Made by a program: the position numbers and the translations under genes. DNA of 64,000 nt from Massilia mucilaginosa (GTDB taxonomy: Bacteria; Pseudomonadota; Gammaproteobacteria; Burkholderiales; Burkholderiaceae_D), in contig NZ_WHJH01000010.1 in NCBI RefSeq assembly GCF_011682145.1, positions 1 through 64,000 on the forward strand, read 5' to 3'. Positions 1 through 7,612 of the stretch are shown piece after piece; the stretch's first letter is position 1, and every line of letters starts with the position of its first letter. The notes under the pieces were generated by a model that saw only the letters and a list, made by a program, of their open reading frames with translations, had not been told where the DNA came from and searched no databases.

Positions 1-203
1 TAGGTCTACATGATTCTGAGCCACGATCGCGCTGTCCAATCAAGCTGATAGAATCAGAAGTTATCTCATAAATTCAATCGGTTACAAGATGATTTGGGTA
101 TTTTTACACGAATCCCGGCCAACCCTCTATTCGACAGCCCATCCTTGCTGATAGACTGCAAGCCGCGCACCGGCCGCCCCACGCCGCTCACTCTTCGACG
201 ACC

Positions 204-1691
204 ATGACAGCATCACGACGATTTACCCTGCCTGCGCTCGCAGCTTCCTGCGTGCTGGCCCTGTTGGCCACCGGCGCCAGCGCCCGCAGCGCGGCGGCGG
301 TGCCGGTGCCGGCGAGCGACGCCGAGATCCTGGCCATGATGAAGGCACGCGTCGATATCGATAAAAAAGGCAGCGGCATGGTGGTCGGCCTGATCGATCC
401 ACGCGGCAGCCGGGTGATCTCGTACGGCACCATGAGCATCGGCGGCGCCCCGGCCGGCGCCGACACGGTCTACGAAATCGGTTCGATCACCAAGGTGTTC
501 AGCGCCACCCTGTTGAGCGACATGGCGCTGCGCGGCGACGTCAAGCTGGACGACCCGATCGGCGCCTGGCTGCCGGCCGGCGTCAAGACGCCGCAGTTCA
601 AGGGCAAGCCGATCACCTTGCGCGAACTGTCGGCGCAACTGTCTGGTTTGCCAAGTACGCCAGCGAACCTGGCGCCGGCCAATCCCGCCAATCCGTTCGC
701 CGATTACACCGTCGCGCAACTGTATGCGGCGCTGGGCAGTTACGAGCCGGCGCGCGCCAGCGGCGAAGTGTACGGCTATTCGAATTACGGCGTCGGCCTG
801 CTCGGGCATATCCTGAGCCTGCGCGCGGGAAGCGATTTCGAGACCCTGGTGGGCCAGCGCATCAGCAAGCCGCTGGGCATGGACAGCACCGCCATCACCC
901 TCGGCGCCGACCTGAAACAACGGCTCGCGACCGGCTACGGCATGCCCGGCATGGCGTCCCGGAACTGGGACATGCCGGCGCTGGCCGGCATGGGCGCACT
1001 GCGCTCGAGTACGTCCGACCTGCTCAAGTTCGTCGGCGTCAATGCGGGCCTGATTCCCTCGCCGCTGTATCCGGCCATGCAGGCCGCGCACCAGCGCCAG
1101 CACCCGATTGGCAAGCAGGCGGGCGAATACATCGGCCTGGGCTGGCATATTCTCGACAAGTTCGGCTCGCACATCGTCTGGCATAACGGCGGCACCGCCG
1201 GCTACCGCACCTATATCGGCTTCGATCCGGACACGCGGCGCGGCGTGGTGCTGATGTCCAATTCGCACAGCGGCTCGGACGATATCGCCCGGCGCGCCCT
1301 GAACCGCGCCTTCCCGCTGACCATCCACAGCGCGCCGCCGGCGCTGGTGGCCGCACTGGAAAAACGCGGCTACGAGCAGATCGGCGCGCTCTACCAGGAA
1401 CTGCGCGCCGCCGATCCGCAGTTCAGGCTCGATGAAGCCTTCGTGAACAACTGGGCCTACGAGATGCTCATGCAGGGCAAGCTGAAACAAAGCCTGGCGG
1501 TGTTCAAGTTCAATGCCACGCAATACCCTGCCAGCAGCAATGTGTTCGACAGCCTGGGCGAAGCGCATGAAAAGAACGGCCATCTTGACGATGCCATCGC
1601 CAGCTACCAGCGCGCGCTCGAGCTCGACCCGCAAGCGAAGAACGCGCAGGACAGTCTGAAACGGCTCAATGCCCTGAAACAGGGCAAGTGA
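204..1691 (+). CDS. Secreted serine hydrolase, beta-lactamase class C / esterase family, with C-terminal TPR
   Basis: A 495-residue exported hydrolase. The first 28 or so residues are a signal peptide (basic start, hydrophobic stretch, cut near ASARS), so it should act in the periplasm or outside. The penicillin-binding fold is shown by the three active-site motifs: S94-I-T-K97 (nucleophile and general base), Y192-S-N194, and H327-N-G329 in place of the KTG box, as in many esterase or D-aminopeptidase members. The last 70 residues hold tetratricopeptide-like helices (SLGEAHEKNGHLDDAIASY), an addition common in environmental members of this family. The substrate is unknown; true beta-lactamase activity is less likely than peptidase or esterase activity because of the HxG box. 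It stands alone, with an oppositely oriented operon converging on its 3' end 13 bases away. Confidence 0.85.
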   Translation: MTASRRFTLPALAASCVLALLATGASARSAAAVPVPASDAEILAMMKARVDIDKKGSGMVVGLIDPRGSRVISYGTMSIGGAPAGADTVYEIGSITKVFSATLLSDMALRGDVKLDDPIGAWLPAGVKTPQFKGKPITLRELSAQLSGLPSTPANLAPANPANPFADYTVAQLYAALGSYEPARASGEVYGYSNYGVGLLGHILSLRAGSDFETLVGQRISKPLGMDSTAITLGADLKQRLATGYGMPGMASRNWDMPALAGMGALRSSTSDLLKFVGVNAGLIPSPLYPAMQAAHQRQHPIGKQAGEYIGLGWHILDKFGSHIVWHNGGTAGYRTYIGFDPDTRRGVVLMSNSHSGSDDIARRALNRAFPLTIHSAPPALVAALEKRGYEQIGALYQELRAADPQFRLDEAFVNNWAYEMLMQGKLKQSLAVFKFNATQYPASSNVFDSLGEAHEKNGHLDDAIASYQRALELDPQAKNAQDSLKRLNALKQGK

Positions 1692-1704
1692 AGCGCAGGC
1701 GCGC

Positions 1705-3591
1705 TCAGCCGCGCAGCCCGCCGAGGCCGATCACCGAGGCGGGTACGTGCTTGAACCCGGCACGCTGCAGATTGTTCGCCAGATCGCCGATGAAGTCGTC
1801 GTAATCCCACCACTGATCGCGTCCCTTATATACCTCATCGAGGCCCGGTTCGCACGATTGCGGAACGCCGGTGCCGGAACCCGGGCCGACCCAGGCCGAA
1901 AAACATGCCTGCGCGCCGCCCCGTCCCCGCCAGTGCGGATGCAGGCCGACCTGCTGATCGAGCAGCCAGTCAAAACGCCTGATCAGCGCCAGCCCATGGC
2001 CGCATGCATTCTCCAACGCGGCCCAGACCAGTTTTTCGTCAACGCTGTTGTCGCCAATTAACAGAGACAAATCCAGCATATCCTTGAAGCTCGGCCGCGT
2101 CAGGCAGCGATGCAGTTTCCATGCAATCTGCAATTCGGCCGCCACACAGTTTGGTAGCATGAATGGCGCGCCGGACTGCGGCCGGTATGGCATCGGCTGC
2201 GGGGCTAGCCCGGGTTGCACGCCGAAGCGGACGTTCAGGTGGCAGTGCTCGACCCGCTGCGCGCCGGTCCAGCCGGCCAGATCAATCTTCGCGGCCGGGA
2301 AATCCCCGGCGAACGCGGTGTCGATATGGCATCGGAGCGGATCGTCGGAAAAACCACGAAAGCGCACGCCGTCATCGAGCGCGATGTCGGCAATGGCGGT
2401 CAGCCAGGTCGTCAGCAGCGCGGCATCGGGCGGCCCGAGGCCCACCCAGTCGAGACCGTTTGGAATGCGGCGCCAGCCTTCATGAATCCGCTGGCGGGTC
2501 ACATAACTGCCTTCGAGCATGAAAGGACCGTCGATGATCGCGACGCGCCTGAGAAAGCCCTCCGCCAGCGCGATGCGCGCGTCAGGCGCGGGCGCGTTCA
2601 GGGGCGCCGCCCGAGCAAGCCGCACCGACATGCCGACCGGCTCGGCCGACGGCGCATAAGCTGGCGCCGCCACAGGCGCAAAGCCGGCGCCTTTCAGCAG
2701 CGTGGACAATTCCGCGACAAGCCGGCCGAGGTCGGGCCACAACAGCTCGGCGCCGCCGCAATACACATGTTCCAGCCGGTCTTCGGCCAGGTGCAGGCCG
2801 GGAAACGGTGATGTGCTCGCACGCCACTCTTCAAAACAGTCGGCCATACTGTAACGTCCGCATTTGATCCTCTCCCACGCCGGGTGTAGCACGATGGTTT
2901 GGTCGAGCAGCCAGTTGAAGCGCTCCATTGGCGTCTTATCGCGCCGGCACTCTTCTTCCAGGACCGCCCGGATGACAGCGGCATCGACCGTATTGGCGCG
3001 CAGCACGAGAACGATGTCCATCATGTCCTTGAAGCGTGGCCGGACCATACATTGATGCAGCTTCCACGCCATCTGCAGTTCGGTCGCCACGCTCTTGTTG
3101 ACCGTGAACGCCTCGCCCATGCGGGGCTGGTACAGCAAGGACTGCGGCGGCGGCTCCAGGCGCAGGCCAAAGCTGACGTCGATGTCAACGTCACGGTGTT
3201 GATCGCCTATCCACGCGTCGAGACTGGTATTTACAGTCGGAAAATCGTCGTCCATCGCGTAGTCGATGTCGCGCCAGAACGCGTTTTTAGAAAAACTGTC
3301 GAAACGAATGCCGTCGTCGCAATCGGTTTCGGTGACGGCCGTCGCCCAGGCAGTGAGCTCGTTCGCATCGAGCGCGCCAAGGCCGACCCAATCGAGGTCG
3401 CCGGGCATGCGCCGCCACGCCTGGTCGATCTGCTGGCTGGTGACATAGCTGCCCTTGAGCATGAACGGACCGTCCACAATCGCGGCACGGCGCAGAAAAG
3501 CTTCTTCAGCAACCAGGCGCAGGACCGCATGTTCGTTCATATCGCGTTGCGCGGCGTAGTCCGCGATGTCTTGCATCGTTATTCTCATCAT
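1705..3591 (-). CDS. Tandem AbiEii-like nucleotidyltransferase, second domain lacking catalytic aspartates
   Basis: A 628-residue protein made of two homologous halves (about residues 15-260 and 330-600). Each half follows the AbiEii/AbiGii (MNT-fold) pattern: a GS motif, a DxD, a third Asp, then a conserved Lys helix (AWKLH) and a KD-MLDL-type motif. The first half is intact: K46-G47-S48, D65-L-D67, D136/D138. The second half keeps G361-S362 but reads G379-L-D381 where DxD is expected, and H/N at the third-Asp positions, so it is probably catalytically dead. The start at 3591 is chosen because ATG overlaps the upstream stop as ATGA; an in-frame start at 3606 also exists. Family members transfer nucleotides and act as toxins or phage-abortive proteins; the role of a doubled form is unknown. 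It is the second gene of a two-gene operon. Confidence 0.7.
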   Translation of the reverse strand: MMRITMQDIADYAAQRDMNEHAVLRLVAEEAFLRRAAIVDGPFMLKGSYVTSQQIDQAWRRMPGDLDWVGLGALDANELTAWATAVTETDCDDGIRFDSFSKNAFWRDIDYAMDDDFPTVNTSLDAWIGDQHRDVDIDVSFGLRLEPPPQSLLYQPRMGEAFTVNKSVATELQMAWKLHQCMVRPRFKDMMDIVLVLRANTVDAAVIRAVLEEECRRDKTPMERFNWLLDQTIVLHPAWERIKCGRYSMADCFEEWRASTSPFPGLHLAEDRLEHVYCGGAELLWPDLGRLVAELSTLLKGAGFAPVAAPAYAPSAEPVGMSVRLARAAPLNAPAPDARIALAEGFLRRVAIIDGPFMLEGSYVTRQRIHEGWRRIPNGLDWVGLGPPDAALLTTWLTAIADIALDDGVRFRGFSDDPLRCHIDTAFAGDFPAAKIDLAGWTGAQRVEHCHLNVRFGVQPGLAPQPMPYRPQSGAPFMLPNCVAAELQIAWKLHRCLTRPSFKDMLDLSLLIGDNSVDEKLVWAALENACGHGLALIRRFDWLLDQQVGLHPHWRGRGGAQACFSAWVGPGSGTGVPQSCEPGLDEVYKGRDQWWDYDDFIGDLANNLQRAGFKHVPASVIGLGGLRG

Positions 3592-4166
3592 GCCTGCTCC
3601 AGCCATCCCTTATCGAGTGCGAGATTGCTGTCGAAGACGACGCGTTCCCACTGCTGTTTTTCGATTGTCCATCCGTGCGCGTCAAGCGCTCCGCGCAATT
3701 CATCCACGCGCGAGCGCAAGCCGGCGTGCTCGCCGGTTTCGCGCAGGGTCACGTAGCGGATATCGCCGCCGCGGATGGCGTTGTTCGACAAATGGCCACC
3801 GAAGGGCGCGCACAGCGCCGCCAGTCGCAGGCGGATCGGCTCGGGCACGGCCATGCGGGCGTGCCATTCATAGTAATGATGGCGCTCGCCCGCCACAGGC
3901 CGCGTATCCGGCGAGGCATCCTGCTCGATCTTGCAGCGCACCACCGCGAAACCGGCTTGCGCCGCCTGAACGGCCAGCGCCTGCGCAAAGGCGATGGCTT
4001 GATCGATGGTTCCGGCGCGGCACAAGGACAGCATCGGCTGTACCGGATGCCTACCGCGCGCCAGTGCGATGACCATCGGTTTGGCTTCGATGGCGGCGGC
4101 GAAGCGCGCGAAGCCGGCCCACTGCGAACCGGCCAGCGGTGCGGTGGTCAGGTGAATTTCATACAT
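3588..4166 (-). CDS. Conserved protein paired with the tandem nucleotidyltransferase, function unknown
   Basis: A 192-residue soluble protein with no signal peptide or membrane segment. It is the first gene of an operon with the tandem AbiEii-like gene and overlaps it by four bases (ATGA), so the two products are probably made in fixed ratio and work together. I do not recognise the family with certainty. Visible patterns are a central segment rich in aromatic and basic residues (ERHHYYEWHARM), an HLSNNAI segment, RYVTLRE, and a C-terminal part ending near VVFDSNLALDKGWL. If the nucleotidyltransferase is a toxin, this could be its antitoxin or a substrate-binding partner, but its size and composition do not resemble the wHTH antitoxin AbiEi. 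Function is therefore left open. Confidence 0.65.
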   Translation of the reverse strand: MYEIHLTTAPLAGSQWAGFARFAAAIEAKPMVIALARGRHPVQPMLSLCRAGTIDQAIAFAQALAVQAAQAGFAVVRCKIEQDASPDTRPVAGERHHYYEWHARMAVPEPIRLRLAALCAPFGGHLSNNAIRGGDIRYVTLRETGEHAGLRSRVDELRGALDAHGWTIEKQQWERVVFDSNLALDKGWLEQA

Positions 4167-4522
4167 GGGCTTCCAGTGGCGCGTGGCGTGACTTATCGAA
4201 AAACCAATATGATACAGTGGACGGAACGCCCATCACATCAAGCAAGCAAGGCCGCCAACAAGATCAAACAGCTGGAACACGGCGGCACCCGCCTGCGCAC
4301 GCGATGCGAAGGCCTGTTCGAGCGCATCGTCAGTGCCCGGAACCGGGCTATTTGTCACGGCTCGCGTTTGAAAGTGACCGTGCGTGCTCGCATTCGACGC
4401 CGATATTGAGACAAGAAAACCGTCTCGCTCAAGCGACTCATTTAGGCATACCCAAGAGAAACAGCTGTTGCTCTATGGCGCTTGATCCCATTTTGTTTTA
4501 TGGCATCATTTTTTATGTCATC
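4167..4522. other. Intergenic region with the left copy of an inverted repeat
   Basis: No convincing gene. It contains the left 16-bp inverted repeat (4358-4373) with further partial similarity up to about 4402 to the complement of 6917-6960, and becomes AT-rich after 4480. Promoters for the leftward two-gene operon and the rightward toxin-antitoxin remnant should both lie here, but no box is clear enough to name. Confidence 0.5.
4358..4373 (+). repeat. 16-bp inverted repeat, left copy
   Basis: CGGCTCGCGTTTGAAA. The exact reverse complement is at 6944-6959. Similarity continues imperfectly inward (shared CCGTGC, then TCGCA-TC-ACGCC). The pair brackets the TumE/antitoxin/diguanylate cyclase block. 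Confidence 0.75.
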
Positions 4523-4813
4523 ATGTGCCATACGGATCCGGAATTGGTAAATCTTCAATCGAGTCGTGTTCGACGATGGAGCACTCCAGGAGATGGTGGT
4601 ATGGAGGGTGTTTTCGCGAGTGCCATTCAGCGGTCACGGTGTCAAGTACCGACTGCTTTACGGCATTGATGGGCGGCGCCTGGTTGAGGACGACAACGAA
4701 CGCGAAAAGGTTGATCATCGCCACGTCAAAGGTCGCGAGGAGCCAGTTCCTCGACTGGGGCGCTCATTGACGATTTCCTTGCTGATGTGGCTCGGACAAG
4801 GAACAAGCCATGA
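4523..4813 (+). pseudogene. TumE-like (DUF6516-type) toxin gene broken by two frameshifts
   Basis: Three frames together spell one toxin. Frame one from ATG 4523 gives a short N-terminus (DPELVNLQSSRV). From about 4566 another frame gives the core (FDDGALQEMVVWRV, then KYRLLYGIDGRRLVEDDNE and DHRHVKGREEP). From 4745 a third frame gives the tail STGALIDDFLADVARTRNKP and a stop at 4811-4813. The core matches the TumE family layout (VVWRV, KYRLxYG, DNERxKxDHRH, REEP), and the tail overlaps the antitoxin start as ATGA, the arrangement expected of an intact toxin-antitoxin pair. No single frame covers it, so no full toxin can be made unless the assembly has errors here. Toxin-family assignment is by remembered pattern, not by search. 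Confidence 0.65.
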
Positions 4814-5190
4814 ACGATACCGACCTGCATGTGAATTACGACCGGACCGCATCGAAAGCGTGCGTCCTTGATGCGATCCGCCGCGCCGAGGTGGGCGCTA
4901 TCGCACCGGAAAGCCATGTCACAGTCGAAAGCTGGGACGGGCTTTCCCGAACGCTTACCGGGAAGCGCCTCGAGTTACTGCGCCATGTCCGGAGTAGACC
5001 CGCAGCAACGGTTGCCGAACTCGCCCGAGCGCTTGGGCGAGACTACAAGCGTGTGCATCAGGATGTTAAGATCCCGGCAATGGCCGGCCTGCTCGATCAA
5101 ACACGGGACGGTGTCCGCGCCGCCCACGACGAGATACGGACTGTGATCGGCCTGGCGCCAGAGGACTCACCATTCGCTCCCGCGCCATGA
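4810..5190 (+). CDS. HTH antitoxin-like DNA-binding protein (TumA / HVO_A0114 type)
   Basis: A 126-residue protein with a MarR-like winged helix-turn-helix in the middle: LTGKRLELLRHVRSRP leads into AELARALGRDYKRVHQDVK (recognition helix) and the wing with DEIRTVIGL near the end. This is the pattern of antitoxin partners of TumE-type toxins; the protein would bind the toxin and repress the promoter. It overlaps the upstream broken toxin by four bases and the downstream diguanylate cyclase by four bases (ATGA at 5187). The frame is intact, so the antitoxin has outlived its toxin and may now act only as a regulator, possibly of the cyclase gene coupled to it. Confidence 0.75.
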   Translation: MNDTDLHVNYDRTASKACVLDAIRRAEVGAIAPESHVTVESWDGLSRTLTGKRLELLRHVRSRPAATVAELARALGRDYKRVHQDVKIPAMAGLLDQTRDGVRAAHDEIRTVIGLAPEDSPFAPAP

Positions 5191-6728
5191 AGAGCCCAAG
5201 CATTCGCACTCGTCTGGTCACTTTGGTGCTGGGCTGCGTGCTGCCCATCGCTGTTGTCGCAGCGCTTCTAATTTTTGAGTTTTATGAGCGCGAGCAAGCG
5301 CAGCTCATCAGCAACGCCATAAGCCAGGCGCGCGCCATGGTGTCCGCTATCGACCGGGATTTTGGCCGTACCCAGGCCGCGCTGGAAGCACTTGCCACCT
5401 CTCACCGACTGGCGACTGGTGACCTCAAGGGCTTCCATTCGAGGGCGCTGGGTGCAGTGAAGAACATGCAAGCTGACAGCATCGTGGTCGTGGATGCTAG
5501 CGGGCAATTGCTTCTGTCTACACGGCGGCCGTTTGGCGAACCATTGCCCAAGCTTACTACTGCACCGTTGCTGAAACGCATCATAAAAACCGGCAAGCCA
5601 GGTGTTTCCGATCTTTACATAGGTCCGGTGGTTGGTCGCTTCATCTATACCGTTGCCGTTCCCGTCAAGCGCGACGGCGCGTTCCTGTATCTGCTCAATG
5701 CTACGGCGCCGCCGACCCAGCTCGCCCCGGTGCTGACGGAGCAAAAGCTGCCCCCAACGTGGCGGGCTTCCATTGTGGACAGTACCGGCGCGGTAGTGGT
5801 GCGAACGCATGATTTGGTGAAATTTCTGGGAAAAAAAGTCAACCCAGATCTGTTGCAACGCATGGCCAATGCCGACGAAGATAGTTTTAAGACCAAGACG
5901 CTGGATGGCATTCCCGTAATTACGGTATATAGCCGCTCGCAAGTGAGCAGGTGGTCGGTTGTGCTGGGCATGCCATTGGAGCAACTAACCTTAGGGCTGC
6001 GCGAAACTTTGACCCAGTTGATTGTGGCAACCTTTGCCGCGTTGGGCCTGGGGATCGCTCTGGCATGGTTTATTGGGGGGCGCGTGGCCACGTCCATAGT
6101 TGCGTTGACCAAACCAGCCATTGCACTGGCGCTCGGTGAAACTGCAATCGTCATTGCGCCGTTGTACTTTGAAGAGGCTAACGCGATGGGGCGGGCCTTG
6201 CAGGACACTGCGAAGTCGCTACAGCATGCCAAGCATGAAGCGCAGCACGATGGATTGACCGGTTTGGCCAATCGTTCGTCATTCCACCTCGTGGTCAATC
6301 AGCACTTGGCGCTGTGCCTGCGAAACAAGACAGGACTGGCGATACTATTTATCGATTTGGATGGTTTTAAGGCCGTGAACGATACCTTCGGTCATGCTGT
6401 GGGAGACCAATTGTTGAAAACGGTGTCCATCAGGATCACAGATGCCGTGCGGGAGTCTGATTTCTGTGCGCGACTGGGCGGCGACGAATTTGCGATTGCC
6501 TTGCTGGAATCCGATCTGGAACAAGGTGCAGCGTTTGCACAGCGGCTGATAGAGATTGTATCGGAACCGTATCCGATTGATGGCATCACCGCCACGGTTT
6601 CAGCCAGTGTGGGCGTTGCGGCTTTTCCGGCCTCAGCGACCAGTACTGATACCTTGCTCAAAAAGGCCGATCAAGCGATGTATCATGCCAAAGTTTTGGG
6701 GAAACGACGCTGTTGTGTGGCGACATAG
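5187..6728 (+). CDS. Membrane diguanylate cyclase with periplasmic Cache-like sensor
   Basis: A 513-residue inner-membrane enzyme that should make cyclic di-GMP from two GTP. Layout: membrane segment near residues 10-28, a periplasmic sensor of about 240 residues with Cache character, a second membrane segment near 276-298, a short linker, and a GGDEF domain (about 345-505). The active site is canonical (GGDEF at 431-435). An inhibitory RxxD site (RESD) lies five residues before it, so product inhibition is expected. DGLTGLANR marks the domain start. It starts inside the stop of the antitoxin-like gene (ATGA), so its translation is probably coupled to that gene, an unusual pairing. The base composition looks less GC-rich than flanking genes, consistent with acquisition as a block. 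The signal sensed is unknown. Confidence 0.9.
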   Translation: MKSPSIRTRLVTLVLGCVLPIAVVAALLIFEFYEREQAQLISNAISQARAMVSAIDRDFGRTQAALEALATSHRLATGDLKGFHSRALGAVKNMQADSIVVVDASGQLLLSTRRPFGEPLPKLTTAPLLKRIIKTGKPGVSDLYIGPVVGRFIYTVAVPVKRDGAFLYLLNATAPPTQLAPVLTEQKLPPTWRASIVDSTGAVVVRTHDLVKFLGKKVNPDLLQRMANADEDSFKTKTLDGIPVITVYSRSQVSRWSVVLGMPLEQLTLGLRETLTQLIVATFAALGLGIALAWFIGGRVATSIVALTKPAIALALGETAIVIAPLYFEEANAMGRALQDTAKSLQHAKHEAQHDGLTGLANRSSFHLVVNQHLALCLRNKTGLAILFIDLDGFKAVNDTFGHAVGDQLLKTVSIRITDAVRESDFCARLGGDEFAIALLESDLEQGAAFAQRLIEIVSEPYPIDGITATVSASVGVAAFPASATSTDTLLKKADQAMYHAKVLGKRRCCVAT

Positions 6729-6943
6729 GTCCTCGCACGGTCCCGCTCGGTGACTCAATTTTTCATCTGATGCTGGCGGGCGGATTGCCGGTCTAGTCAA
6801 GCGCAACTAATGTGAGCCGGCCGGCATGGGATGCAAGCCGACGCCGCCGATTGCAAGCTCATTTGCAGATGGCGTGAGCGCGGACGATCTTTCGCTCGCA
6901 GATATTGTGATCCGAAAACGGCGTGGATTGCGAGCACGGCCGT

Positions 6944-6959
6944 TTTCAAACGCGAGCCG
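6944..6959 (-). repeat. 16-bp inverted repeat, right copy
   Basis: TTTCAAACGCGAGCCG on the plus strand, the exact reverse complement of 4358-4373. It lies just past the stop of the downstream SUKH gene, about 215 bases after the diguanylate cyclase stop. Confidence 0.75.
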
Positions 6960-6965
6960 CTATAG

Positions 6966-7523
6966 CTATTCGAAGTCGGGTGGCCAATACTCCCGGTTCG
7001 GCGGATTCACCGAAAAATGGATGCCCAGGGGTGTGGTGAATTGATTAAGGACTAATGCGCCGGCAGCGATACGCGCTACGAATTGCTCCAGAAACTCCAC
7101 AAGAGTCCCGGCAACAGACTCGACCGTCGGAGCGTCGTGCGGAACATAGTAAAGCGTGCCCGAATCTTCCTTGTGGCGAATGCAGAGATAGTCGCCGTTG
7201 GCGTAGAACAAGGGAACGAGTGTCATTGCTTCGGCTTCGTCGGGACGGTCGGATTCGAGGGACATCTGTAGTTCCGCCAAATGGTCGCCGAGGAACTCGG
7301 TTCCTATCCATTCCCAACCGCCAAAAATTCCGTCGCCTTGATTGCAACCATCCGCTTGGCGATACAAAAGACGAACCGGATCGGGAAGCCGAATGCCGGT
7401 CTCATGCTCAAATGATGCTATTTGAGCCGCGCTCGCCGGCTCACTCAATCGCTTCGGCAAGTCGGGATGAAGCGCTTCAAGCGCACTGCGCGCTTCTCCG
7501 AATACATGCTCTAAACTTGCCAT
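6966..7523 (-). CDS. SMI1/KNR4 (SUKH) family protein
   Basis: A 185-residue soluble protein of the SUKH superfamily. The family signature is seen at residues about 28-60 (EPASAAQIASFEHETGIRLP followed by the conserved PDPVRLLYRQADG), then the WEWIGTEFL and VPLFYANGDYLCIR blocks that form the core sheet. Bacterial SUKH proteins are most often immunity proteins against contact-dependent or polymorphic toxins, but no toxin gene is adjacent here: the neighbours are the diguanylate cyclase (convergent) and ethanolamine permease. It may be an orphan immunity gene, which is common beside type VI secretion loci. The C-terminus ends with an aromatic, proline-rich stretch (NREYWPPDFE). Confidence 0.8.
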   Translation of the reverse strand: MASLEHVFGEARSALEALHPDLPKRLSEPASAAQIASFEHETGIRLPDPVRLLYRQADGCNQGDGIFGGWEWIGTEFLGDHLAELQMSLESDRPDEAEAMTLVPLFYANGDYLCIRHKEDSGTLYYVPHDAPTVESVAGTLVEFLEQFVARIAAGALVLNQFTTPLGIHFSVNPPNREYWPPDFE

Positions 7524-7612
7524 GATCTATCTCTTGGGTGGGAACCTTCTATCGGCGCCATGCCGATGCGCTTGCAAGTTTTACCATGCTGCCTGAGCCC
7601 AGTTGAAGCCGT

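Noticed and set aside
3-86. Possible 3' end of a gene entering from the left edge (frame open to a stop at 84-86).
   Set aside because: Only 27 codons are visible, with no recognisable pattern.
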